Assembly (NCBI GenBank): GCA_022701965.1
Contig: JAKONL010000389.1
Coordinates: 1 to 8,360 of the forward strand
DNA length: 8,360 bases
Direction: 5' to 3'
From: Burkholderiaceae bacterium
GTDB taxonomy: Bacteria; Pseudomonadota; Gammaproteobacteria; Burkholderiales; Burkholderiaceae
Part shown: one piece after another, positions 1 through 5,070 of the stretch
Position numbering within the stretch: position 1 is the first letter of the stretch
Layout: each line of letters starts with the position of its first letter
The notes under the pieces: generated by a model
What the model saw: only the letters and a program-made list of their open reading frames with translations
The model's database searches: none
Told to the model about the DNA's origin: nothing
Translations under genes and position numbers: made by a program

Positions 1-438
1 CGCCTGCAGCACGGCGTCGTAGCCGGGCAGGCCGCCCAGCGGGCCGTCCGCGCCGAACCCGCTGATGCTGCAGTGCACGAGGCGCGGAAACCGCTCCGCG
101 ATCCAGCCGTCGTAGGAGATGCCCCATTTCTCCAGCGTGCCGGGCAGGAAGTTCTCGATCAGGACGTCGGCGTCCTCGAGCAGGCGTTCGAGCACCTCGC
201 GGCCGCGCGGCTTCGACAGGTCGACGCCGATGCATCGCTTGCCGCGGTTGAGCGCGCCGAAGTAGGAGGCGTCGCCGTTGCGGTCGAACGGCGGGCCGAG
301 CGTGCGGGTGTCGTCGCCGCCGGGCGGCTCCACCTTGACGACGTCGGCGCCGTGGTCGGCGAGCATCTGCGCGCACATCGGCCCGGCCAGCACGCGCGAC
401 AGATCCACCACCCGAAGACCGGCGAGCGCACCAGGCAT
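1..438 (-). CDS. Class III CoA-transferase (CaiB/BaiF family), N-terminal part, cut by window edge
   Basis: The 146 visible residues carry the N-terminal pattern of CaiB/BaiF (formyl-CoA transferase type) enzymes: [14 protein letters not shown] at 7-20, then [19 protein letters not shown] at 27-45, [11 protein letters not shown] at 64-74, [13 protein letters not shown] at 95-107 and [10 protein letters not shown] at 124-133. These enzymes move CoA from one acyl-CoA to a free acid in the cytoplasm. The catalytic Asp of the family lies further on, beyond the window edge, so activity cannot be judged. The start is the ATG at 438, 21 bases after the dehydratase stop, so it is probably the third gene of an operon with the CoA synthetase and dehydratase. 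Some family members are racemases (Amacr-like) rather than transferases. The family call is secure; the substrate is unknown. Confidence 0.93.
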   Translation of the reverse strand, partial: MPGALAGLRVVDLSRVLAGPMCAQMLADHGADVVKVEPPGGDDTRTLGPPFDRNGDASYFGALNRGKRCIGVDLSKPRGREVLERLLEDADVLIENFLPGTLEKWGISYDGWIAERFPRLVHCSISGFGADGPLGGLPGYDAVLQA

Positions 439-459
439 GGCGTGTCGTCCTCGCCCGTC

Positions 460-1599
460 CTAGCCGCGGCTGGGCAGTTCGACCACCCCCGAGCCGAGCA
501 CGGAGAGTTCGTCGTCCTGGTTGCGCGCTTCCTGTTCGATCTCGACCAGATGGTGGCCGTCCTCGACGTACTTGCGCTTCACGTGGCCCTTGATGAACAG
601 CATGTCGCCCTCTGGGTTGTGGCGGCGGATCTTGCAGCTCGCCTTGCGCAGGAAGCCGTCGTCGCCCATCCAGTTGGTCAGGTGGTGCGTGAGCCACGAG
701 GTGCGTTCCGGGCCGTAGTCGTACGCGCCGGGCGCGCCGACCTCCAGCGCGAAATCCTCTTCCCAGTGCACGCGCTCTGGCACGTCCGGAATGCCGAAGC
801 GGTTGGTGATGCCGACGCCCGGATGCGCGTCGATCAGCTTCCAGGCCATCTTGTTGGCGCGGATGTAGAGCCCGCCCCAGCCCTGCGCATAGGCGATGAA
901 GCCGGTCACGGTCATCGGGCCCTTGAACATCACCGGCAGCGCCTCGCCCTCGGTCACGTCCTCCCAGTAGCGGGGCGTCGCGCCGCGCACCTCTTCGTCG
1001 CGGTAGAGCTTGAAGGCCTCCTGGATCTCCTCGGGCGAGTACTGGCGGGGCGTGCGTTCGCGCACTTCCTTGTACTTGGTGCCCTGCTCGCGGGCGTGGT
1101 CGCGCTCGGTGCGGAAGCACCAGCTGTCGGCCTCCGACACCTTGTCGCCCTTCTGGTTGTAGAAGTCGACGTGGTAGATCTGCTGGATCGCCCGTCCGGC
1201 GAAGCGCGTCTGGTGCTCGATCAGGTCCTTCAGGTAGGCCTCGGTGCGGATCTCGTCGTTGCGCAGCACGGGCTGGTGCCAGGTCCAGTCGGCGCCCGAC
1301 CACATCGCATGCACGCCGGGCAGCCCGCCCACGTAGCCCGAGACGATCCGGCTGGTCGAGAACAGGAAGCTCGGCAGGGCGACGACGCTGCCGTACTTCG
1401 TTTTCGCGGCATAGGCCGGGTCGCACCACAGCGGGTTGTCGTCGCCGATGCCGTGGGCGTAGTGGCGGATGTTGTCGCGCGTGGCTTCGTAGCACCAGGG
1501 TTCCTGGGTGTTCTCGATCTTCTGGCCGATGCGCTGACGCAGGTCGTCCAGGCCCTGCTCGGTGATCTTCGGGAAGGTTCTTTCGTTGTGTGCGGACAT
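460..1599 (-). CDS. Two-domain hotdog dehydratase/hydratase (MaoC/FAS1-like dehydratase domain protein)
   Basis: This 379-residue protein looks like a tandem hotdog enzyme of the kind that hydrates or dehydrates acyl-CoA thioesters. The N-terminal half (about 10-170) holds the hydratase-2-like motif: IRHYAHGIGDDNPLWCD at 44-60, then YGSVVALPSF at 69-78. The canonical His of the GDxNPxH form is Trp58 here. The second half (about 205-379) has TVTGFIAYAQGWGG at 230-243 and a conserved-looking block around YDYGPERTSWLTHHLTNWMG at 293-312. No signal peptide or membrane segment is visible, so it is probably cytoplasmic. The start is the ATG at 1599, preceded by an AGGAGA ribosome site. The frame stays open far upstream, but that stretch is antisense-frame artefact over the synthetase gene. 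It lies between the CoA synthetase and the CoA-transferase and probably acts on their CoA ester. The exact substrate is not inferable. Confidence 0.88.
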   Translation of the reverse strand: MSAHNERTFPKITEQGLDDLRQRIGQKIENTQEPWCYEATRDNIRHYAHGIGDDNPLWCDPAYAAKTKYGSVVALPSFLFSTSRIVSGYVGGLPGVHAMWSGADWTWHQPVLRNDEIRTEAYLKDLIEHQTRFAGRAIQQIYHVDFYNQKGDKVSEADSWCFRTERDHAREQGTKYKEVRERTPRQYSPEEIQEAFKLYRDEEVRGATPRYWEDVTEGEALPVMFKGPMTVTGFIAYAQGWGGLYIRANKMAWKLIDAHPGVGITNRFGIPDVPERVHWEEDFALEVGAPGAYDYGPERTSWLTHHLTNWMGDDGFLRKASCKIRRHNPEGDMLFIKGHVKRKYVEDGHHLVEIEQEARNQDDELSVLGSGVVELPSRG

Positions 1600-1605
1600 C
1601 GTCTG

Positions 1606-1611
1606 TCTCCT
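1606..1611 (-). promoter_or_regulatory. Ribosome binding site of the dehydratase gene
   Basis: AGGAGA on the minus strand lies 6 bases before the ATG at 1599 and fixes that start against the longer open frame. The 12-base leader CAGGAGACAGAC recurs exactly before the Bug receptor gene at 3973. Confidence 0.75.
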
Positions 1612-1661
1612 GGTGGTTGTGATCGGTGGATGGGCGGGAAGGTGGGAGAAGGGGCAGGCGC

Positions 1662-3215
1662 TCAGACGCTCGCGGGCTGGCGCTCGCGGTCGCGCAGCAC
1701 CTTGCGGTGGACCTTGCCGGCGGGGGTCTTGGGCAGCTCGGAGACGAAGACCACGTGGCGCGGGTACTCGTGCTGGCTCAGGCGGCTGCGCACCAGGTCC
1801 TGGATCTCCTTCGTGAAGGCATCGCTGCCCGCGCGTTCGGTGACGACGAAGGCCTTGACCACCTGGCCGCGCAGCTCGTCGGCCACGCCGATGGCCGCCG
1901 CTTCGCGCACGTCCGGATGCTTGAGCACGGCGTCCTCGATCTCGACCGCGCTCATGGTCCAGCCGGCGGAGATGATCACGTCGTCGGCGCGGCCGGCATG
2001 GAAGAAGTAGCCGTCCGCGTCGACCCGGCCCAGGTCCTTGGTAGGCACCCAGCCGTCGTTGCGCCAGATCCTGAGTTCGCCGACGACGCCGGGCGCGCAG
2101 GTGTTGCCGTCGGCGTCCTGCACGTCGACGCGGCCGCCCGGAATGGCCTTGCCCAGCGAGCCGCGCCTGACCTCGAAGTCCGGCGCGCCGGGATAGTTCA
2201 CCAGGATGACGCCGATCTCGGTCGTGCCGTACATGCTGCAGACCGGACGGCCGAAGGTCGCGCGGACGTAGTCCTCCGTCTCGCTGTCCATCGGCTCGCC
2301 GGTGAAGGAGACCTTCTCCAGGTAGTAGCGGTATCGGTCGGTGGCGCCGGAGTTGCGCATCATCCGAAAGTGCGTCGCCGCCGCCGAGATGACGTTGAAG
2401 CGGCCGTGCTGCAGCGCCTTGAGCAGGCGCGCCGCGTCGAACTTGCCCGAATAGGCGCCGATGGTCACGCCCAGTGCCAGCGGTGCCAGCGTGCCGTGCC
2501 AGAGTCCGTGGCCCCAGGCCGGCGACGACGGGCAGAAGAAGCGGTCGCCCGGGCGGATGCCGGTGCCGTAGAGCGCGGCCAGCATCAGCGTGACGAGCGC
2601 CCGGTGCTTGTGCCTGACGGCCGCCGGCAGCTCCCGCGTGGTGCCGGAGGTGTACTGGAAGATCGCATGATCCTCGGCAGCGGTCCGGATCTCGAAGGTG
2701 TCGGAAAAGGCACCCAGGCTCCGCACGAAGCCGCCGTCGGCCACCAGCACCTCGAGCCCTTCGATGCCTTCGCAGACCGGCGCCTTCTCGGGATTGGTCA
2801 CCAGGATCCGCGGCTGGCAATCGCCCACGCGCAGGCGTACGCCGTCCGGCCCGAAGAGCGTGAACAGCGGCACGGCGATCGCGCCGGTCTTGATCGCGCC
2901 GAACAGCGCCACGTAGAAGGCCAGCGACGGCTCGAGCATGACCGCGACGCGGTCGCCGGGCCGGACGCCGCGCGCCACCAGCAGGTGGGCGAAGCGGCTC
3001 GACAGACGCGACAGCGTCCTGAACGTGACCACCTCCTCGCTGCCGTCGGCATGCGCCACGACGATGGCGACGCGGTCGGTGTCCGCGTGCCGGTCGACGC
3101 ATTCGTGGGCGATGTTGAACGACCGGCGGTCGCCGTCGAACAGCTCCCAGAGCTTGTCGCTGGAGCAGTGCGCGATGGCGTCGGCGTAGGTCGTGTAGTC
3201 GGTCAGGCGGGTCAT
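1662..3215 (-). CDS. AMP-dependent acyl/aryl-CoA synthetase (ANL superfamily, medium-chain or benzoate-CoA ligase-like)
   Basis: The 517-residue protein should activate a carboxylic acid to its CoA thioester via an acyl-AMP, in the cytoplasm. The ANL core motifs are in order: the phosphate-binding loop YTSGTTRELPAAVRHKH at 188-204, SFTGEPMD at 303-310, MYGTTEIG at 328-335, TKDLGRVDADGYFFHAGRADDVI at 392-414 with its family-typical Asp and Arg, and the C-terminal LPKTPAGK ending in Lys501, the expected adenylation lysine. Length and the SPAWGHGLWHG region at 231-241 suit the medium-chain/benzoate-CoA ligase branch. The P-loop is unusual: the common TSGTTG-x-PKG is TSGTTRELPAA. The start chosen is the ATG at 3215, with GAGGA 9 bases upstream. 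A longer form from 3299 would run through the promoter region. It is probably the first gene of the minus-strand operon. The substrate is not assigned. Confidence 0.92.
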   Translation of the reverse strand: MTRLTDYTTYADAIAHCSSDKLWELFDGDRRSFNIAHECVDRHADTDRVAIVVAHADGSEEVVTFRTLSRLSSRFAHLLVARGVRPGDRVAVMLEPSLAFYVALFGAIKTGAIAVPLFTLFGPDGVRLRVGDCQPRILVTNPEKAPVCEGIEGLEVLVADGGFVRSLGAFSDTFEIRTAAEDHAIFQYTSGTTRELPAAVRHKHRALVTLMLAALYGTGIRPGDRFFCPSSPAWGHGLWHGTLAPLALGVTIGAYSGKFDAARLLKALQHGRFNVISAAATHFRMMRNSGATDRYRYYLEKVSFTGEPMDSETEDYVRATFGRPVCSMYGTTEIGVILVNYPGAPDFEVRRGSLGKAIPGGRVDVQDADGNTCAPGVVGELRIWRNDGWVPTKDLGRVDADGYFFHAGRADDVIISAGWTMSAVEIEDAVLKHPDVREAAAIGVADELRGQVVKAFVVTERAGSDAFTKEIQDLVRSRLSQHEYPRHVVFVSELPKTPAGKVHRKVLRDRERQPASV

Positions 3216-3242
3216 GGGAGCGGGTCCTCGTTCGATGCCTGA

Positions 3243-3272
3243 ACTATGCGATCGCACACAGAGTTTTGTCAA
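3243..3272 (-). promoter_or_regulatory. Sigma70-type promoter for the minus-strand CoA synthetase operon
   Basis: Reading the minus strand, a perfect -35 TTGACA (3267-3272) is followed by an 18-base spacer and CATAGT (3243-3248, 4 of 6 to consensus). It lies about 30 bases upstream of the synthetase ATG, in a clear AT-rich dip. The -35 box overlaps one arm (GTTTTGTC, 3263-3270) of the inverted repeat described separately. The spacer contains a perfect 10-bp palindrome, TGCGATCGCA (3247-3256). This is a visual match only; no start site is known. Confidence 0.55.
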
Positions 3273-3302
3273 ATGCAGCATTGATTTGTACATAGACAAA
3301 AC
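3263..3302. promoter_or_regulatory. Inverted repeat, candidate operator between divergent genes
   Basis: Perfect 8-bp arms, GTTTTGTC at 3263-3270 and GACAAAAC at 3295-3302, are 32 bp apart centre to centre, close to three helical turns. The left arm covers the -35 of the minus-strand promoter. The right arm belongs to the 16-bp dyad TTTGT-N6-ACAAA (3285-3300). Between them lies the 11-bp palindrome AATGC-A-GCATT (3272-3282). The arrangement suggests a dimeric repressor or activator bound at two sites. The protein is not identified; the nearby IclR regulator is the obvious candidate. Confidence 0.5.
3266..3294 (+). promoter_or_regulatory. Possible promoter for the thioesterase gene
   Basis: On the plus strand, TTGTCA (3266-3271, 5 of 6 to the -35 consensus) lies 17 bases before TACATA (3289-3294), a weak -10. 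It overlaps the opposing minus-strand promoter almost completely, so the two would compete for polymerase. The call is tentative because the -10 box is poor. Confidence 0.3.
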
Positions 3303-3304
3303 AA
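3284..3304 (+). repeat. Copy A of a 21-bp operator-like element, ATTTGTA-N4-GACAAAACAA
   Basis: This element matches 3832-3852 at 17 of 21 positions; only the central four bases differ (CATA here, TTAG there). It contains the dyad TTTGT-N6-ACAAA (3285-3300). It lies between the divergent synthetase and thioesterase genes, in an AT-rich island within otherwise GC-rich DNA, as expected for a transcription-factor site. Confidence 0.6.
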
Positions 3305-3322
3305 GTTCCAGGCTTCGGTGGA

Positions 3323-3336
3323 AGATCGGCCGATCT
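3323..3336. promoter_or_regulatory. Perfect 14-bp palindrome in the thioesterase leader
   Basis: AGATCGGCCGATCT is perfectly self-complementary and ends 25 bases before the thioesterase ATG. It could be an additional operator. It could form only a poor hairpin, because a loop would consume the central bases. Its sequence is unrelated to the TTGTC/GACAA elements nearby. It may also be chance, as GATC/CGATCG-rich palindromes are not rare in such genomes. Confidence 0.3.
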
Positions 3337-3361
3337 CCTTCACGACCCGAGGTGTTCCGCC

Positions 3362-3832
3362 ATGCCGCAACGACGTCCCGATCCCTTCGAAGCGCTGACC
3401 GCCGCGGGCTGGCGGCGCGTCCGCACGTCCGGTGCGTTCATGTCGGGGGCGGGGCCGCTGTGGGCCCGGCGGGCCGGCGACGCCTGGGTCTACGCGGTCT
3501 GGACGACGGACGCCCATCTGAACCCGGCAGGGCGGGTTCACGGCGGACTGCTCGCGACGCTGGCCGATCACGCCGTCAGCACCGTGGCCTGGGAGGCGGC
3601 GGGCCGCGTTCCGTGCGTCACCGTCCAGCTCGACCTGCACTACCTCGCCGGGGTGGCGCCCGGGGCGCTGGTCGAGGCCCGGGCCGAGGTCGTGCGGCGC
3701 ACGTCGAGCCTGCTGTTCATGCGCTGCGTGCTCGAGGTCGCGGGCGGGGCCGTGGCGATGGCGCAGGCGCTCATGAAAGTGCAGGCGCCGACGCACGGCG
3801 ATCGGGACGACAGGACGCCGGTTGTCCAGTAA
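3362..3832 (+). CDS. PaaI-family hotdog acyl-CoA thioesterase
   Basis: This 156-residue single hotdog domain protein should hydrolyse acyl- or aryl-CoA esters to free acid and CoA. The family signature is present: LNPAGRVHGGLLATLADHAV at 53-72. Asn54 and Asp69 are spaced 15 apart, as are the catalytic pair of human THEM2. VTVQLDLHYLAGVAPG follows at 86-101 and RRTSSLLFMRCVL at 112-124. Length is normal for the family. The start is the ATG at 3362, with GAGGT (3349-3353) 8 bases upstream. The gene is divergent from the CoA synthetase operon, with 146 bases between, so it may release CoA from stalled or non-metabolisable esters made by that operon. That role is inference. The 3' end touches a second copy of the operator-like element, placed between this gene and the receptor gene. 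Confidence 0.9.
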   Translation: MPQRRPDPFEALTAAGWRRVRTSGAFMSGAGPLWARRAGDAWVYAVWTTDAHLNPAGRVHGGLLATLADHAVSTVAWEAAGRVPCVTVQLDLHYLAGVAPGALVEARAEVVRRTSSLLFMRCVLEVAGGAVAMAQALMKVQAPTHGDRDDRTPVVQ

Positions 3833-3847
3833 TTTGTATTAGGACAA
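3822..3847. promoter_or_regulatory. Inverted repeat TTGTCC / GGACAA at the thioesterase stop
   Basis: The arms TTGTCC (3822-3827) and GGACAA (3842-3847) are 20 bp apart centre to centre, two helical turns. The left arm lies in the last codons of the thioesterase and the right arm within copy B of the 21-bp element. Neither strand shows a T-run after the repeat, so a protein-binding site is more likely than a terminator. Confidence 0.4.
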
Positions 3848-3852
3848 AACAA
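3832..3852 (+). repeat. Copy B of the 21-bp operator-like element, ATTTGTA-N4-GACAAAACAA
   Basis: This is the second copy of the element at 3284-3304, in the same orientation, with only the central four bases changed. It includes the dyad TTTGT-N6-ACAAA (3833-3848). It ends 9 bases upstream of the -35 box of the receptor-gene promoter (3861-3889), a typical place for an activator or an auxiliary repressor site. Confidence 0.6.
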
Positions 3853-3860
3853 AACGTCAT

Positions 3861-3889
3861 TTGACAACGATTGTCCCGACTTCGATACT
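3861..3889 (+). promoter_or_regulatory. Sigma70-type promoter for the Bug receptor gene, with a palindrome over the -35
   Basis: A perfect -35 TTGACA (3861-3866), a 17-base spacer and GATACT (3884-3889, 4 of 6 to the -10 consensus) would give a leader of roughly 75-80 bases before the ATG at 3973. The 13-bp palindrome GACAA-CGA-TTGTC (3863-3875) overlaps the -35 and would block polymerase if occupied. The 10 bases CATTTGACAA around the -35 are identical to those around the -35 of the divergent synthetase promoter. Confidence 0.55.
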
Positions 3890-3960
3890 CGATCCGAGCC
3901 TGCGGGGTACGCCCCGAAAAGACCCTCGAAGGGCGCCAGGCGCACTGACGATTCATCGAC

Positions 3961-3966
3961 AGGAGA
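3961..3966 (+). promoter_or_regulatory. Ribosome binding site of the Bug receptor gene
   Basis: AGGAGA lies 6 bases before the ATG at 3973. It is part of the same 12-base leader (CAGGAGACAGAC) seen before the dehydratase gene, and it supports the chosen start, which also gives a well-formed signal peptide. Confidence 0.75.
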
Positions 3967-3972
3967 CAGACC

Positions 3973-4935
3973 ATGAGACTGTGGAATTCGCTCGTCGCCG
4001 CTGGCGCGATGGCCCTGGGTTCGCATGCCGCGATCGCCGAGGTCTATCCCGCGAGACCGATTCGGATCATCGTGGCCTATCAGGCCGGGCAGGGCACCGA
4101 CATCGCCACCCGCTACCTGGGCAACCAGCTCGCGAAGGACCTGGGACAGCCGGTGATCGTCGACAACCGGCCGGGCGCGGGCGGCAACCTCGGCACCGAA
4201 CTCGCGGCCGATGCGCCGCCCGACGGCTACACGCTCACCATGGGCACCAACGCCACGCATGCGGTCAACCAGTACCTCTATGCCGGCCTGCGGGTGCGCG
4301 CCGACCGCGACTTCGAGCCGATCGTGCTGGTGGGCACCTTCCCGATGGTGCTGGCCGTGAACGCGCGGTCGTCGATGCAGTCGGTCGGCGATCTCGCGAC
4401 GCTGGTCAAGGGCGACCCGCGCGCCGCGGACATCGCCACGCCGAGCACCAGCGCGCGGCTGGTCGTCGAACTCCTCAAGGAGCGCGCGAAGCTGCCGCTG
4501 TTCCAGGTGCCCTACAAGGGCTCCGGCGTGGCGATGACGGACGTGCTGGGCGGACAGCTGCCGCTGCTGGTCGACACGCCCTCGGCGCTGCGCTCGCAGC
4601 TGCAGGCCGGCCACGTGCGCGCCATCGCCGTGACCTCCGCGGTGCCGAGCGCGCTGGTGCCCGGCGTCAGACCGGTGGCCGAGCAGGGCTACGCGGGCTT
4701 CGAGGTGATCGCCTGGAACGCGCTCTTCGCGCCGCGCGGTACGCCGCCGGCCGTGCTCGAGCAGTTGAACGAGGCGATGAACCGGATCCTCAGGCGGCCG
4801 GAGACGCGCCAGCAGCTGCTCGAGTACGGATTCGACCCGGGCGGCGGTTCACGCCAGCAGCTCGGCGACTTCGTCCAGGGCGAGCGACGCAAGTGGGAAC
4901 CGGTCATCAGGACCGCCGGGCTGAAGGCCGACTGA
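3973..4935 (+). CDS. Bug/TctC-type periplasmic substrate-binding protein (tripartite tricarboxylate transporter receptor family)
   Basis: This 320-residue exported binding protein should capture a small carboxylate or related solute in the periplasm. A signal peptide is clear: MRLWNSLVAAGAMALGSHAAIA with likely cleavage after Ala22 (AIA-EV). Family motifs follow: YPARPIRIIVAYQAGQGTD at 25-43, VDNRPGAGGNLGTE at 63-76, DGYTLTMGTNATHAVN at 84-99, PYKGSGVAMTDVLGGQ at 180-195 and LFAPRGTPPAVLEQLN at 251-266. Length is usual for Bug proteins. No TctA or TctB membrane genes are in the window, as is common for the many orphan Bug genes of Bordetella, Cupriavidus and Variovorax relatives. Some Bug proteins act as sensors or share a distant transporter. 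It has its own promoter with operator-like sites and is followed by an IclR regulator, so its ligand is probably the substrate of the neighbouring CoA-ester genes (inference). Confidence 0.93.
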   Translation: MRLWNSLVAAGAMALGSHAAIAEVYPARPIRIIVAYQAGQGTDIATRYLGNQLAKDLGQPVIVDNRPGAGGNLGTELAADAPPDGYTLTMGTNATHAVNQYLYAGLRVRADRDFEPIVLVGTFPMVLAVNARSSMQSVGDLATLVKGDPRAADIATPSTSARLVVELLKERAKLPLFQVPYKGSGVAMTDVLGGQLPLLVDTPSALRSQLQAGHVRAIAVTSAVPSALVPGVRPVAEQGYAGFEVIAWNALFAPRGTPPAVLEQLNEAMNRILRRPETRQQLLEYGFDPGGGSRQQLGDFVQGERRKWEPVIRTAGLKAD

Positions 4936-4987
4936 ACGGTCGCCGGGGACTGCGCCATGGATGCGAAGGACGCGTCGATCGACCCGC

Positions 4988-5007
4988 TCGCCGCCGTCGG
5001 CGGGCGA
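4988..5007 (+). other. GC-rich hairpin after the receptor gene
   Basis: TCGCCGCC and GGC-G-GGCGA can pair as an 8-bp stem with one bulged G and a 3-base loop. It lies 53 bases after the receptor stop. There is no T-run, so it is not a classical intrinsic terminator. It might protect an mRNA end, or be chance in GC-rich DNA. If the IclR protein started at 4957, this would lie inside its coding sequence. Confidence 0.2.
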
Positions 5008-5070
5008 TGGGCGGGCCTGATCCGGCCGGGATCTTCCGGGGTAAGCTCGCGGCCGCCCATCGCAAGCTCC

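Noticed and set aside
73..2010. Long plus-strand open frames opposite the CoA-transferase, dehydratase and synthetase genes (also 1626-3242)
   Set aside because: They have compositions dominated by Ala, Arg, Gly, Val and His typical of antisense frames in high-GC DNA, contain no motifs, and overlap three well-supported genes.
460..3102. An 880-residue reading of the dehydratase frame extended through the synthetase gene
   Set aside because: The extra N-terminal 500 residues are Arg/Ala-rich shadow sequence. The real start at 1599 has an AGGAGA site and a family-like N terminus.
3216..3299. Longer synthetase form starting at 3299 (N terminus MSMYKSMLHL)
   Set aside because: It would translate through both the -35/-10 boxes and the inverted repeat. 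The ATG at 3215 has a ribosome site and gives a normal family length.
3822..3847. Intrinsic terminator after the thioesterase gene
   Set aside because: The TTGTCC/GGACAA repeat has a 14-base loop and is followed by an A/C-rich run, not a T-run, on the coding strand. Overlap with the repeated element points to protein binding.
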